34,538 nt of DNA, from NCBI RefSeq assembly GCF_001476815.1, contig NZ_LDSL01000068.1:1-34538 (forward strand), read 5' to 3'. This document shows, in pieces, positions 7,573 through 15,629 of the stretch. This DNA is from Pseudacidovorax intermedius. Lineage in GTDB: Bacteria > Pseudomonadota > Gammaproteobacteria > Burkholderiales > Burkholderiaceae_C. The notes below the pieces were generated by a model that saw nothing but the letters and a program-made list of their open reading frames with translations, made no database searches and was not told the DNA's origin. How positions within the stretch are numbered: the stretch's first letter is position 1; each line of letters begins with the position of its first letter. Both the position numbers and the translations under genes were made by a program.

Positions 7573-8955
7573 TCAGTAGGTCAGCTCCAGCAGGCTCAGG
7601 TGGCCCTCGGCCACCGGCCAGCTTCGCCCGGCGATGCGCTCGCCATTGAATTCGCCTTCCACCGTGCGCGCCGGCCCGGCCGCGAGCCGCAGCCGCGAAC
7701 TCGCCACGCCCGCGCCGCGCGGCGGCACGCCAGCCAGCTGCGTCTGGCCGTCGAAGCGCATGCGGTCGCGCTGGGCGTCGAAGTAGCCGCGCGGCCGGGT
7801 GAACACGACCACCGCGCCCGCCGGCCGGTCCGCCGCCGCCAGCCGCTCCGGCCGCAGGTGGACCACGTCGCTGGAGCGCGGGAAGGGGCTGCGGTAGATG
7901 TGCGTGGTGGCGTAGCCGGGGGCCACGATCTCGAATTCGTAGCTGGCGCCCGGGCGCGCCACGAAGGGCCCCCAGCGGCCGTCCGCGCCCACCGTCTTGC
8001 GCCAGGCCGGCGCGCCGCGGCGCTCGCCGATGGCCGGCTCGGTCTCGTACACGCTCACTTGCGCGCCCGCCAGCGGCAGGTTGTTGACGAAGTCGCCGCT
8101 GGCGGGGTCGGCTGGATTCAGGCCGAGCCCGGTGATGCGGCCGTCGAGCACGATCCGTGGCTCGGTGGCGATGGCCGTGGCGCCCGGTGCGTCGCCGGTG
8201 AGGAAGCGCCAGGTCGCGTCGAAGGCCGCGGGCGAGAACGACACCTCGCGGTGGTCCGCGCCCGGCAGCACGAGGTTGGTCGCACCGCGCAGGGCCGGCC
8301 CGTCGGCCGTGATGTTCGTGGGCTTGCCCGGCGCGCCGATCCACAGGCCGTCGGGCTGGGCGTACTTGTCGTTGCCGTCGGAGCGCAGCGTGAGCCAGTG
8401 CGGGCCGGGCGTCACCTCGTCGCCGTTCGGACCTTTGGGCGCGTTCAGCTGGCGCAGGAAGGGCGACAGGCCCGAGAACTCGCTGCCTTCGCGCCAGCCG
8501 GGAATGGCCCAGATGCCGTGCGCCGGGTTGCCGCCGAGCGCGACATGGCCGACCCTGGCCGCGCCGCCGCCGTTCTGCACGTAGTTGCGGATCGTGTTGC
8601 CGCCGCGCGAATTGCCGACCAGCACCACCTGCGGTGCGCCCGTCTGGCGAAGCACGCGATCGACCTCCGCGGATAGGAAGGCCATGGACTCGGCCGTGGA
8701 ACTGCGGCCCGGCTGCGCCACGCCGTCGTCGTCGCGGGCCAGGGGCATGGGCTGGTCGAGCGCGAACAGCCGCTCGCGCGCCCAGCCGTTGGATTCGAAG
8801 CGCCACAGCGTGGTCTGCCACAGCGCGGCCGAATCGCCGTTGCCGTGCATGAAGACGACGGGCGTGTCGCGGCGTGGTCCCGCGCCCGGCGTGGCGCAGG
8901 CAGCCAGCGCAAGGCTGGCGGGGGCGGTCATCAACAAGGTGCGGCGGCGGATCAT
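7573..8955 (-). CDS. Exported alpha/beta hydrolase (lipase/esterase-like) lipoprotein with C-terminal beta domain
   Basis: Predicted secreted hydrolase of 460 residues. The N-terminus MIRRRTLLMTAPASLALAAC combines an arginine-rich, Tat-like start with a lipobox (LAAC, Cys20), so it is probably an exported lipoprotein. The catalytic domain (about 30-255) shows an oxyanion-type HGNGD block (37-41), the nucleophile elbow GNSRG with Ser116, and a likely catalytic His235 in GADHREVSF; Asp193 or Asp196 may complete the triad. Residues about 265-460 look like a beta-sandwich region (GAQVSVYET, GRWGPFVARPG, YEFEIVAPGY), reminiscent of the C-terminal domain of lipases such as that of Archaeoglobus. 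AGGAG lies eight bases ahead of the ATG. The substrate is unknown; a lipid or polyester is plausible. Confidence 0.83.
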   Translation of the reverse strand: MIRRRTLLMTAPASLALAACATPGAGPRRDTPVVFMHGNGDSAALWQTTLWRFESNGWARERLFALDQPMPLARDDDGVAQPGRSSTAESMAFLSAEVDRVLRQTGAPQVVLVGNSRGGNTIRNYVQNGGGAARVGHVALGGNPAHGIWAIPGWREGSEFSGLSPFLRQLNAPKGPNGDEVTPGPHWLTLRSDGNDKYAQPDGLWIGAPGKPTNITADGPALRGATNLVLPGADHREVSFSPAAFDATWRFLTGDAPGATAIATEPRIVLDGRITGLGLNPADPASGDFVNNLPLAGAQVSVYETEPAIGERRGAPAWRKTVGADGRWGPFVARPGASYEFEIVAPGYATTHIYRSPFPRSSDVVHLRPERLAAADRPAGAVVVFTRPRGYFDAQRDRMRFDGQTQLAGVPPRGAGVASSRLRLAAGPARTVEGEFNGERIAGRSWPVAEGHLSLLELTY

Positions 8956-9010
8956 CCGGGGCTCCTGGCAAGCAAGAAGAAGGGCGGCACGGCGCGGGGC
9001 CGGGCCGCCA

Positions 9011-9047
9011 GAAAGAAGAAAGGCCCGCCAGCGTGTGCCGGCAGGCC
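9011..9047 (-). terminator. Rho-independent terminator of the acyl-CoA dehydrogenase operon
   Basis: On the minus strand GGCCTGCCGGC pairs with GCTGGCGGGCC (11 bp including two G-T pairs) around the loop ACAC, followed by a pyrimidine-rich tail (TTTCTTCTTTC). It lies 31 bases beyond the stop of the downstream dehydrogenase and ahead of the hydrolase gene, so these are probably separate transcription units. Confidence 0.88.
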
Positions 9048-9077
9048 TGCGGTGTCATGGACCGGGCTCACCCGCGG

Positions 9078-10193
9078 TCAGGCGAACACCCCCGCGCTGT
9101 CTTCCATGCGCGCCGACACTTCGCCCAGGTGATGCAGCGTGTCGCCGAACACGATCTCCATCTGCGTCAGCTTGCGGAAGTAGTGGCTGCCCATGTATTC
9201 GTCGGTCACGCCGATGCCGCCGTGCAGCTGCACCGACTGCTGGCCGACGAAGCGCATCGACACGCCCAGCTGGTACTTGGCGCGGGCCAGGGCCTGGCGG
9301 CGCTCGGCCGCCGGCGCGCCCAGCTTGAGCGTGGCGTAGTAACTCATCGAGCGGGCCAGTTCCAGCTGCATCTTCATGTCGGCGACGCGGTGGCGCAGGG
9401 CCTGGAAGCTGCCGATGGTCACGCCGAACTGCTTGCGGGTGTTGAGGTACTCGACCGTCAGCGCCAGCGTCTTGTCCATCACGCCCACGCCTTCGGCGCA
9501 GGTGGCGGCGATGCCGATGTCCACGGCTTCTTCGAGCACCGGCAGGCCGTCGGCGGCCACGAGCTGCGCGGCGGCCTGGGTGAACACAACCTCCGCGGCG
9601 CGACTGCCATCCTGCGTGGGATAGCCCGAGGCCTTGATGCTGCCGTCGGCACGCGGCACCAGGAAAAGGGCGATGCGCCCGTCCAACTGCGCCGGCACCA
9701 GGTAGGCCGCCGCTTCGTCGCCGGCCGGCACCAGGCTCTTGGTGCCGCTCACGGCGTAGCCGTCGCCGGCCTTGGTGGCCTTGGCTTCGCAGCGGTCCAG
9801 GCGATAGCGCGCGGCGCGCTCCTGGTAGGCCAGCACCACCAGCTTCTCGCCGCTGGCGATGCCGGGCAGCCAGTCGCCGCGCACGCCTTCGTTGGCATGA
9901 CGGGCCAGCACGGCGCCGGCGATGAAGGACTGCGCCAGCGGCTCCAGCACGATGCCGCGGCCCAGTTCTTCCATCACCACCATGGCCTCGACCGGGCCCA
10001 TGCCCAGGCCGCCGTCGTCCTCGGGGATGTACAGGCCGCCCAGGCCCAGCTCGGACAACTCGGTCCAGGCGGCGCGGGAGAAGCCGCCGTCCTTCTCGAT
10101 GCCGCGGCGGCGGTCGAAGTCGTAGGCCTTCTCGACCCAGCGGCCGACGGCGTCGCGCAGTTGCTGCTGGTCTTCAGTGAAATCGAAATCCAT
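9078..10193 (-). CDS. Acyl-CoA dehydrogenase, small subunit of a pair (PimD-like)
   Basis: FAD-dependent alpha,beta-dehydrogenation of acyl-CoA thioesters. The 371-residue protein has the family layout: N-terminal helical domain (MDFDFTEDQQQLRDAVGRWVE), the GLGGLYIPEDDGGLG and GPVEAMVVMEELGRG blocks, a middle beta domain that is shorter and more diverged than normal, and the C-terminal VQLHGGIGVTDEYMGSHYFRKL block. AGGAGG precedes the ATG. It begins 12 bases after the stop of another acyl-CoA dehydrogenase, and a terminator follows. Such close pairs often form heteromers, for example the pimeloyl-CoA dehydrogenase small and large subunits of Rhodopseudomonas. The PimD-like assignment is by gene pairing and general resemblance; the acyl substrate is inferred. 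Confidence 0.88.
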   Translation of the reverse strand: MDFDFTEDQQQLRDAVGRWVEKAYDFDRRRGIEKDGGFSRAAWTELSELGLGGLYIPEDDGGLGMGPVEAMVVMEELGRGIVLEPLAQSFIAGAVLARHANEGVRGDWLPGIASGEKLVVLAYQERAARYRLDRCEAKATKAGDGYAVSGTKSLVPAGDEAAAYLVPAQLDGRIALFLVPRADGSIKASGYPTQDGSRAAEVVFTQAAAQLVAADGLPVLEEAVDIGIAATCAEGVGVMDKTLALTVEYLNTRKQFGVTIGSFQALRHRVADMKMQLELARSMSYYATLKLGAPAAERRQALARAKYQLGVSMRFVGQQSVQLHGGIGVTDEYMGSHYFRKLTQMEIVFGDTLHHLGEVSARMEDSAGVFA

Positions 10194-10205
10194 GTCTGCC
10201 TCCTG

Positions 10206-11387
10206 TCAGCCCAGCACCGTCTGGGCCACGATGTTGCGTTGCACTTCGTTCGAGCCGCCGTAGATCGTGGTCTTGCGGTAATTGAAGTAGGTGGAGGCCA
10301 GCGGCGCCAGCGACGCATGGCCGCCGGGGAAGTCGCCCTGCCAGCCGGCCGCCATGGCTTCGCGGATCAGCGGCAGCGAGAAGGGGCCGCCCGCCAGCAT
10401 CATCAGCTCGGAATAGCGCTGCTGGATCTCGCTGCCCTTGATCTTGAGCAGGCCGGCGATGTCCAGCGAGTTCTTGCCCGATTTCTCGGCCGAGAGCACG
10501 CGCAGCACCAGCATTTCGAGCGCCACAATGTCCACTTCCAGCTTGGCGATCTCGTCGCGGAAGCGCACGTCGTCGTACACGCCCTCGGCCTTGGCGATGC
10601 GCTTGACGCGTTCCAGCTCGCGCTTGGCGCGGTTGACGTCGGCAATGTTGGTCCGCTCGTGGCTCAGCAGGTGCTTGGCGTAGGTCCAGCCCTTGTTCTC
10701 CTCGCCGATGAGCTGGTCGGCCGGCACCTCGACGTTGTCGAAGAACACGTCGTTGACCTCGTAGCCGCCGTCGAGCAGGCGGATCGGCCGCACGCTCACG
10801 CCGGGCGACTTCATGTCGAGCACGATGAAGCTGATGCCGGTCTGCGGCTTGCCCTCGGTGCTGGTGCGCACCAGGTTGAACATCCAGTCGCCGTACTGGC
10901 CCAGCGTGGTCCAGGTCTTCTGGCCGTTGATGATGTACTTGTCGCCGCGGCGCTCGGCGCGGGTGCGCAGCGAGGCCAGGTCCGAGCCCGAGCCGGGTTC
11001 GCTGTAGCCCTGGCTCCACCAGACCTCGCCGCTGGCGATGCCGGGCAGGAAGCGCTCCTGCTGCTCGCGCGAGCCGAAGGCCATGATGACGGGCGCCACC
11101 ATCACGGGGCCGAAGGGGATCACGCGCGGCGCGCCGGCGCGGGCGGTCTCTTCCTCGAACAGGTGCTTCTGCACGGCCGTCCAGCCGGGGCCGCCGAACT
11201 GCTTGGGCCAGCCGTAGCCCAGCCAGCCCTTCTTGCCGAGGATCTTGGCCCAGCGCTGGTGGTCTTCCTTCGAAAGCTCCAGGCCTTCGTTGACCTTGTG
11301 GGCGATGTCTTGGGGCAGGTTGTCCGCCACCCAGGCGCGGACCTCTTCGCGGAACGCCTGTTCTTCAGGGGTGAATGCCAGATCCAT
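10206..11387 (-). CDS. Acyl-CoA dehydrogenase, large subunit of a pair (PimC-like)
   Basis: FAD-dependent acyl-CoA dehydrogenase of 393 residues. Seen: N-terminal domain MDLAFTPEEQAFREEVRAWV, the GWPKQFGGPGWT block, the FAD-binding GYSEPGSGSDLASL, the middle domain INGQKTWTTLGQYGDW, and C-terminal KTTIYGGSNEVQRNIVAQTVLG. At the C-terminus the position of the MCAD base (E in YEGT) is G in YGGS. The start at 11387 has GGAGA eight bases upstream and gives the family N-terminus; an in-frame ATG at 11495 would add an unrelated leader. It is the first gene of the two-gene operon with the small subunit and is divergent from purN. The role is probably oxidation of medium-chain or dicarboxylic acyl-CoA; the substrate is inferred. 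Confidence 0.9.
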   Translation of the reverse strand: MDLAFTPEEQAFREEVRAWVADNLPQDIAHKVNEGLELSKEDHQRWAKILGKKGWLGYGWPKQFGGPGWTAVQKHLFEEETARAGAPRVIPFGPVMVAPVIMAFGSREQQERFLPGIASGEVWWSQGYSEPGSGSDLASLRTRAERRGDKYIINGQKTWTTLGQYGDWMFNLVRTSTEGKPQTGISFIVLDMKSPGVSVRPIRLLDGGYEVNDVFFDNVEVPADQLIGEENKGWTYAKHLLSHERTNIADVNRAKRELERVKRIAKAEGVYDDVRFRDEIAKLEVDIVALEMLVLRVLSAEKSGKNSLDIAGLLKIKGSEIQQRYSELMMLAGGPFSLPLIREAMAAGWQGDFPGGHASLAPLASTYFNYRKTTIYGGSNEVQRNIVAQTVLG

Positions 11388-11589
11388 GGGGGTTGTCTCC
11401 AGAGAAGCGGGATTTTTAGCACGCTCGTTCGCAAGTCCGAGTCCGCCGTGCGACACACGGATAATCCGCCGCCAGTATGCAGAGTTCCCTTCCATGCGGC
11501 CCCGGGGTTTTCAGCCGGTTGCCAGTCTCGGCCGCAGCGGCCGGTTCCGTGCACCGCACGGCTGTCGATGCCGTCGCGAAAGGCCGCCG

Positions 11590-12174
11590 GTGAGCGGCAA
11601 CATCGTCATCCTCGTCTCCGGCGGCGGCTCCAACATGGCGGCCATCGCCCGGGCGGCGCAGGCCCGCCGCTGGGCCGAGCGCTTCGGCGTGCGCGTGGCG
11701 GCCGTCGTCAGCAACAAGCCCGAAGCGGGCGGCCTGGCGCTCGGCCGCGAGCTGGGGCTGGAGACCGCCGTCGTCGACCACCGCGGTTTCGACGGCCGCG
11801 AGGCCTTCGACGCCGCGCTCGCCGACACCATCGACCGCTGGCAGCCCGTGCTGGTGGTGCTGGCCGGCTTCATGCGCATCCTGACGCCGGGCTTCGTGGC
11901 GCGTTACGAGGGGCGGCTGGTCAACATCCATCCTTCGCTGCTGCCGGCCTTTCCGGGCCTGCACACCCACCGCCGCGCCATCGAGGCCGGCTGCCGCGTC
12001 GCCGGTGCCACGGTGCACCTGGTGACGGCCGAACTGGACCATGGCCCCATCCTGGCCCAGGCCGTCGTGCCGGTGCTGGCCGGCGACACCCCCGAAGCGC
12101 TGGCCGCCCGCGTGCTGAGCCAGGAACACCGGCTCTATCCCCAGGCCATCGAGGGCTGGCTCGCGGCGCGCTGA
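11590..12174 (+). CDS. purN: Phosphoribosylglycinamide formyltransferase
   Basis: Transfers a formyl group from 10-formyl-tetrahydrofolate to GAR in purine biosynthesis. The 194-residue protein keeps the whole active site: the phosphate-binding loop SGGGSN (10-15), the folate region LAGFMRIL, and the triad N112 and H114 (VNIHPSLLP) and D150 (AELDHGPI). The PGLHTHRRAIEAG block matches E. coli PurN. The start is the GTG at 11590, six bases after AAAGG; the longer open frame upstream reads through the divergent promoter region and is not family-like. An RsmB-type gene follows after 37 bases. The 202-base gap to the divergent dehydrogenase gene should hold both promoters, but I see no convincing sigma-70 pair. 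Confidence 0.95.
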   Translation: MSGNIVILVSGGGSNMAAIARAAQARRWAERFGVRVAAVVSNKPEAGGLALGRELGLETAVVDHRGFDGREAFDAALADTIDRWQPVLVVLAGFMRILTPGFVARYEGRLVNIHPSLLPAFPGLHTHRRAIEAGCRVAGATVHLVTAELDHGPILAQAVVPVLAGDTPEALAARVLSQEHRLYPQAIEGWLAAR

Positions 12175-12196
12175 GGCCCCGAACGGGGTGGGCGGC

Positions 12197-12202
12197 GACA
12201 AT
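12197..12202 (+). promoter_or_regulatory. Putative -10 element, near-leaderless start
   Basis: GACAAT (within GCGACAATCGCC) ends nine bases before the ATG at 12212. A start of transcription about seven bases downstream would place the ATG within a few bases of the RNA 5' end. No Shine-Dalgarno sequence precedes the ATG (the bases are CGCCCCCCT) and no good -35 is visible. The same GACAATCG word recurs before rarA and the SulP gene. Confidence 0.45.
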
Positions 12203-12211
12203 CGCCCCCCT

Positions 12212-13486
12212 ATGCATCCCCAAGCCCTGTTGGAGGCCTGCGCCGAACTCACCGGCCGCGTGCTCCGATTCGACCATCCGGCCGACGCCATCGTCTCGCG
12301 CTATTTCCGCGAGCATCGATCCCTCGGCCCCCGCGAGCGCGCGACGCTCGCCGAGACCGTCTACACCATCCTGCGCAAGAAGCTGCTGTTCGAGCACCTG
12401 GCGCGTTCCGGCAGCGGCGCGCGCGAGCGACGCCTGGCCATCCTGGGCTTCCATGGCTCGCGCGACTTCCTCAAGACCGTGCTCAGCGACGCGGAAAAGC
12501 GCTGGCTGGACGCCTGCGAGGCCGTCGCCCCTGCCGATCTGATGGCCCAGCACCGCCACAACCTGCCCGAATGGCTGGCCCAGCCCTTGCGCGCCCAACT
12601 GGGCGCAGCCGACTTCATGGCCCTGGCCGACACGCTGCAGCAACCCGCCCCGCTGGACCTGCGCGTCAACATCCTGAGCGCCAAGCGTGAAGAAGTGCAG
12701 CGCGAGCTCAAGACGGCCGGCATCGCCGCCAAAACAACGCCGTTCTCGCCCTGGGGCCTGCGCATCGACGGCAAGCCGGCCGTCAACCGCCTGCCCGCCT
12801 TCGAGCGCGGCGCCATCGAGGTGCAGGACGAAGGCTCCCAACTGCTCACGCTGCTGGTCGAGGCGCGCCGCGGCGAGATGGTGGTCGATTTCTGCGCCGG
12901 CGCCGGCGGCAAGACCCTGGCGCTGGGCGCGGCCATGCGCAGCACCGGCCGGCTGTACGCCTTCGACACGTCGGCACACCGGCTGGACGCCCTCAAGCCC
13001 CGGCTGGCGCGCAGCGGCCTGTCGAACGTGCACCCGGCCGCCATCGCCCATGAGCGGGACGAGCGCATCAAGCGGCTCGCCGGCAAGATCGACCGCGTGC
13101 TGGTCGATGCCCCCTGTTCGGGCCTGGGCACGCTGCGCCGCAACCCGGACCTCAAGTGGCGCCAGTCGGCCGAAGCCGTCCAGGAGCTGGTGGCCAAGCA
13201 GACCGCCATCCTCGCCAGCGCCGCGCGGCTGGTAAAGCCGGGCGGCCGGCTGGTCTATGCCACCTGCAGCGTGCTGCCGGAGGAGAACGAAGCCATCGCC
13301 GAGGCCTTCGGCGCGGCCAACCCCGATTTCCTGCCGCTGGAGGCCGCGGACCTGCTGACCGCGCAGAAGGTGGCGGACGCCGCCGCGCTGTGTGCGGGCG
13401 GGGAGGGCGGCACGCGCTACCTGCGGCTGTGGCCTCACCGCCACGCCACCGACGGTTTTTTCGCCGCCGCCTGGAACCGGCGCTAG
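12212..13486 (+). CDS. RsmB/NOP2-family rRNA (cytosine-C5) methyltransferase
   Basis: SAM-dependent RNA m5C methyltransferase of 424 residues, acting on 16S rRNA or another RNA. An N-terminal helical NusB/RsmB-like region (1-150) precedes the Rossmann methyltransferase domain. Seen: the SAM loop DFCAGAGGKTLAL (226-238), the motif IV cysteine C302 in DAPCSGLGTLRRNPD, and the motif VI catalytic cysteine C352 in YATCSVLPEEN, the two-cysteine arrangement of the family. The fold is certain, but whether this is the true RsmB (C967) orthologue is not, since it is not beside fmt. An upstream in-frame ATG at 12188 would overlap the promoter-like word; the ATG at 12212 gives the better N-terminus. It follows purN by 37 bases. 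Confidence 0.92.
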   Translation: MHPQALLEACAELTGRVLRFDHPADAIVSRYFREHRSLGPRERATLAETVYTILRKKLLFEHLARSGSGARERRLAILGFHGSRDFLKTVLSDAEKRWLDACEAVAPADLMAQHRHNLPEWLAQPLRAQLGAADFMALADTLQQPAPLDLRVNILSAKREEVQRELKTAGIAAKTTPFSPWGLRIDGKPAVNRLPAFERGAIEVQDEGSQLLTLLVEARRGEMVVDFCAGAGGKTLALGAAMRSTGRLYAFDTSAHRLDALKPRLARSGLSNVHPAAIAHERDERIKRLAGKIDRVLVDAPCSGLGTLRRNPDLKWRQSAEAVQELVAKQTAILASAARLVKPGGRLVYATCSVLPEENEAIAEAFGAANPDFLPLEAADLLTAQKVADAAALCAGGEGGTRYLRLWPHRHATDGFFAAAWNRR

Positions 13487-13558
13487 AGAGCGGCATCCAA
13501 TCCCCAGAGATTCAACGCCGTTACACGAAAAACGGGGTGGATTTCAAGCCCGGCACAC

Positions 13559-13564
13559 TAAAAT
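13559..13564 (+). promoter_or_regulatory. Putative -10 element of the desaturase gene
   Basis: TAAAAT about 50 bases upstream of the desaturase start, in the 130-base gap after the methyltransferase gene. No clear -35 hexamer is visible, so the call rests on the -10 alone. Confidence 0.35.
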
Positions 13565-13616
13565 TGTCGGACTGTTCTGACAGGGCGACCCCGTCCGTCC
13601 GTGTGGAGTACCCAAC

Positions 13617-14831
13617 TTGCTGATTCCTGATTCCGCCGTTCTGAGCTCGGCCCTCGACTGGCTTGCCCATGGCCTGTGGGATCTGTCCTGGTGGCAGATC
13701 GTGCTGTACACGCTCGCCACGACGCACGTCACCATCCTGGCGGTGACCATCTTCCTGCACCGCACGCAGGCCCACCGCTCCATGGACCTGGGGCCCATCC
13801 CGTCGCACTTCTTCCGCTTCTGGCTGTGGGTCGGCACCGGCATGGTCACCAAGGAATGGGTGGCCATCCACCGCAAGCACCACGCCAAGTGCGAGACCGA
13901 GGAAGATCCGCACAGCCCGCAGACCCGCGGCATCGACACCGTGATGTGGCGCGGTGCCGAGTTGTACCGCGCCGAGGCGAAGAACAGCGACACCATCACC
14001 AAGTTCGGCCACGGCACGCCCGACGACTGGATCGAGCGCAACCTGTACAGCCGCTTCGGCTGGCAGGGTGTGGGCCTCATGCTGATCCTCAACCTGGCGC
14101 TCTTCGGTGGCATCGGCGCCACCATCTGGGCCATCCAGATGCTGTGGATCCCCTTCTGGGCGGCCGGCGTCGTCAACGGCCTGGGCCACTACTGGGGCTA
14201 TCGCAACTTCGAGGCGCAGGATGCCAGCACCAACCTGGTGCCCTGGGGCATCGTGATCGGCGGCGAAGAGCTTCACAACAACCACCACACCTATCCCACG
14301 GCCGCCAAGTTCTCGGTCAAGAAGTACGAGTTCGACATCGCCTGGGGCTACATCATGCTGATGCAGAAGCTGGGCTGGGCCAAGGTCAAGAAGGTACCGC
14401 CGAAGCTGCGCATGGGCGAGGTCCGCCCGGTGGCCGACGAGAAGACGCTCGAGGCCGTCATCGCCAACCGCTACGAAGTGATGGCTGGCTACGCCCGCGA
14501 AATGCGTCGCACCTGCAAGCAGGAACTGTCGCAGCTGCAGGCCCGCGGTGCCGACCTGTCGGTGCTCAAGGCGGCTCGCCGCTGGCTGCACCGCGACGAC
14601 GACAAGGTGCCCGCTGCCGCCCGGCCCAAGCTCGCCGAGGCCCGCGCCGCCCACCCGGTGCTGGACAAGATGGTCACCATGCGCGAGGAACTGCGCCAGA
14701 TGTGGATGAACACCTCGCAGTCGCGCGAGCAACTGGCGGCCGACCTGGCGGCCTGGTGCCACCGCGCCGAGGCCAGCGGCATCAAGGCGCTGCAGGAGTT
14801 CTCGATCCGTCTGCGCGCTGCGCACGTCTGA
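13617..14831 (+). CDS. desA: DesA-type acyl-lipid fatty acid desaturase
   Basis: Membrane di-iron desaturase that introduces a double bond into acyl chains, changing membrane fluidity. The three histidine boxes are complete: HRTQAH (48-53), HRKHH (85-89) and HNNHH (220-224), with hydrophobic spans between them. The start is a TTG at 13617 with GGAG eight bases upstream; no ATG is available at this position. The 404 residues exceed a minimal desaturase by about 130: the soluble helical tail (about 270-404) matches what I recall of Pseudomonas DesA, and its last 50 residues (MREELRQMW...AADLAAWCHRAEASGIKAL) resemble the end of ISL3-family transposases. Delta-9 specificity is inferred from family resemblance. 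It is a single gene ending in a terminator. Confidence 0.88.
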   Translation: MLIPDSAVLSSALDWLAHGLWDLSWWQIVLYTLATTHVTILAVTIFLHRTQAHRSMDLGPIPSHFFRFWLWVGTGMVTKEWVAIHRKHHAKCETEEDPHSPQTRGIDTVMWRGAELYRAEAKNSDTITKFGHGTPDDWIERNLYSRFGWQGVGLMLILNLALFGGIGATIWAIQMLWIPFWAAGVVNGLGHYWGYRNFEAQDASTNLVPWGIVIGGEELHNNHHTYPTAAKFSVKKYEFDIAWGYIMLMQKLGWAKVKKVPPKLRMGEVRPVADEKTLEAVIANRYEVMAGYAREMRRTCKQELSQLQARGADLSVLKAARRWLHRDDDKVPAAARPKLAEARAAHPVLDKMVTMREELRQMWMNTSQSREQLAADLAAWCHRAEASGIKALQEFSIRLRAAHV

Positions 14832-14876
14832 CCGAAATCCTGCTCATCGCTCAGTGCTTCGGCACTGGGCGGCTAC

Positions 14877-14905
14877 AAAAAAGACCGGCCTTGTGCCGGT
14901 TTTTT
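14877..14905. terminator. Bidirectional intrinsic terminator after the desaturase gene
   Basis: Six A, then ACCGGC, loop CTTGT, GCCGGT, then five more T. The 6-bp stem with T run lies 52 bases after the desaturase stop; the A run on the other side would let it act on the opposite strand too. Confidence 0.88.
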
Positions 14906-15000
14906 GTTGTCTGGATGGCGGCTTGGAACCGGCAGGGGCCCGCACGGATGTTGGAAAGAAGCTGCCGACTGCCCGCCGCGCCAGAGCGACGCGGGCAACA

Positions 15001-15029
15001 AAAAACCCGCTGGATCGCAGCGGGTTTTT
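15001..15029. terminator. Bidirectional intrinsic terminator after rpmG
   Basis: A 12-bp perfect stem, AAAAACCCGCTG and CAGCGGGTTTTT, around a five-base loop. It lies 20 bases beyond the rpmG stop on the minus strand and is followed there by a T run. With the terminator at 14877-14905 it insulates two convergent units. Confidence 0.93.
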
Positions 15030-15049
15030 CGCAGAAGGCGTGGGCCGAA

Positions 15050-15223
15050 TTACTTCAGCTTCACTTCCTTGTATTCGACGTGCTTGCGCGCCTTGGGGTC
15101 GAACTTCATGATCAACATCTTTTCAGGCGTCGTCTTCTTGTTCTTGCTGGTGGTGTAGAAGTGGCCGGTGCCCGCGGTGGACTCCAGCTTGATCTTTTCG
15201 CGTCCGCCTTTGCTCGTTGCCAT
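15050..15223 (-). CDS. rpmG: 50S ribosomal protein L33
   Basis: Small basic protein of the large ribosomal subunit, 57 residues, read directly from the sequence: [15 protein letters not shown], then [14 protein letters not shown], then [19 protein letters not shown]. The TGHFYTTxKNK block and the basic C-terminus are typical. No cysteine is present, so it is the zinc-independent (C-minus) form. AAGGAG lies seven bases before the ATG. It follows rpmB by 17 bases, the standard L28-L33 operon, and a strong terminator follows. Confidence 0.97.
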   Translation of the reverse strand: MATSKGGREKIKLESTAGTGHFYTTSKNKKTTPEKMLIMKFDPKARKHVEYKEVKLK

Positions 15224-15240
15224 GGTGTGCTCCTTTCAGC

Positions 15241-15474
15241 TCAGGCCTGGCCGCGTGCGCGCATGTCTGCGAGCACGGCGTCGATGCCGTTCTTGTCGAT
15301 CAGGCGCAGGGCGGCGCTGGAAACGCGCAGACGCACCCAACGGTTTTCGCTCTCGACCCAGAAACGACGGTATTGCAGGTTCGGCAGGAACCGGCGCTTG
15401 GTTTTGTTGTTGGCGTGGGAAACGTTGTTCCCGACCATCGGGCCCTTGCCCGTGACTTCACATACGCGTGCCAT
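15241..15474 (-). CDS. rpmB: 50S ribosomal protein L28
   Basis: Large-subunit ribosomal protein of 77 residues. Seen: the N-terminus [23 protein letters not shown], the central [16 protein letters not shown] and a helical C-terminus ending [10 protein letters not shown], all typical of L28. It is the first gene of rpmB-rpmG. The ribosome site is weak (GAGTG). It is preceded by a leader of about 150 bases containing a terminator-like hairpin and a promoter with a consensus -10, which makes regulation in the leader plausible though unproven. Confidence 0.97.
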   Translation of the reverse strand: MARVCEVTGKGPMVGNNVSHANNKTKRRFLPNLQYRRFWVESENRWVRLRVSSAALRLIDKNGIDAVLADMRARGQA

Positions 15475-15562
15475 TGAGGACACTCTTTCATGAACAGCCG
15501 TCACCATGCGCGGCGAACCGCCGTGAGGCGGTTCGTGGGGTGGGTCGGCTTGACCTCGCCAG

Positions 15563-15589
15563 AAAAAAACGGGTGGCGGTAGCCCGTTT
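15563..15589 (-). terminator. Terminator-like hairpin in the rpmB leader
   Basis: On the minus strand AAACGGG pairs with CCCGTTT around a nine-base loop, and the T run continues to seven T. It lies between the rpmB promoter (15630-15659) and the rpmB start (15474). It either ends trxB transcripts reading through the rpmB promoter, or acts as an attenuator for rpmB-rpmG. Confidence 0.7.
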
Positions 15590-15629
15590 GCCGCACCGTC
15601 ACCCGGGGGTGAATGCGGCAAAGCCGGCG

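Noticed and set aside
13617-14831. A transposase fused to or inserted in the desaturase
   Set aside because: No DDE domain, terminal repeats or target duplication; only the tail is similar, and Pseudomonas DesA appears to share it.
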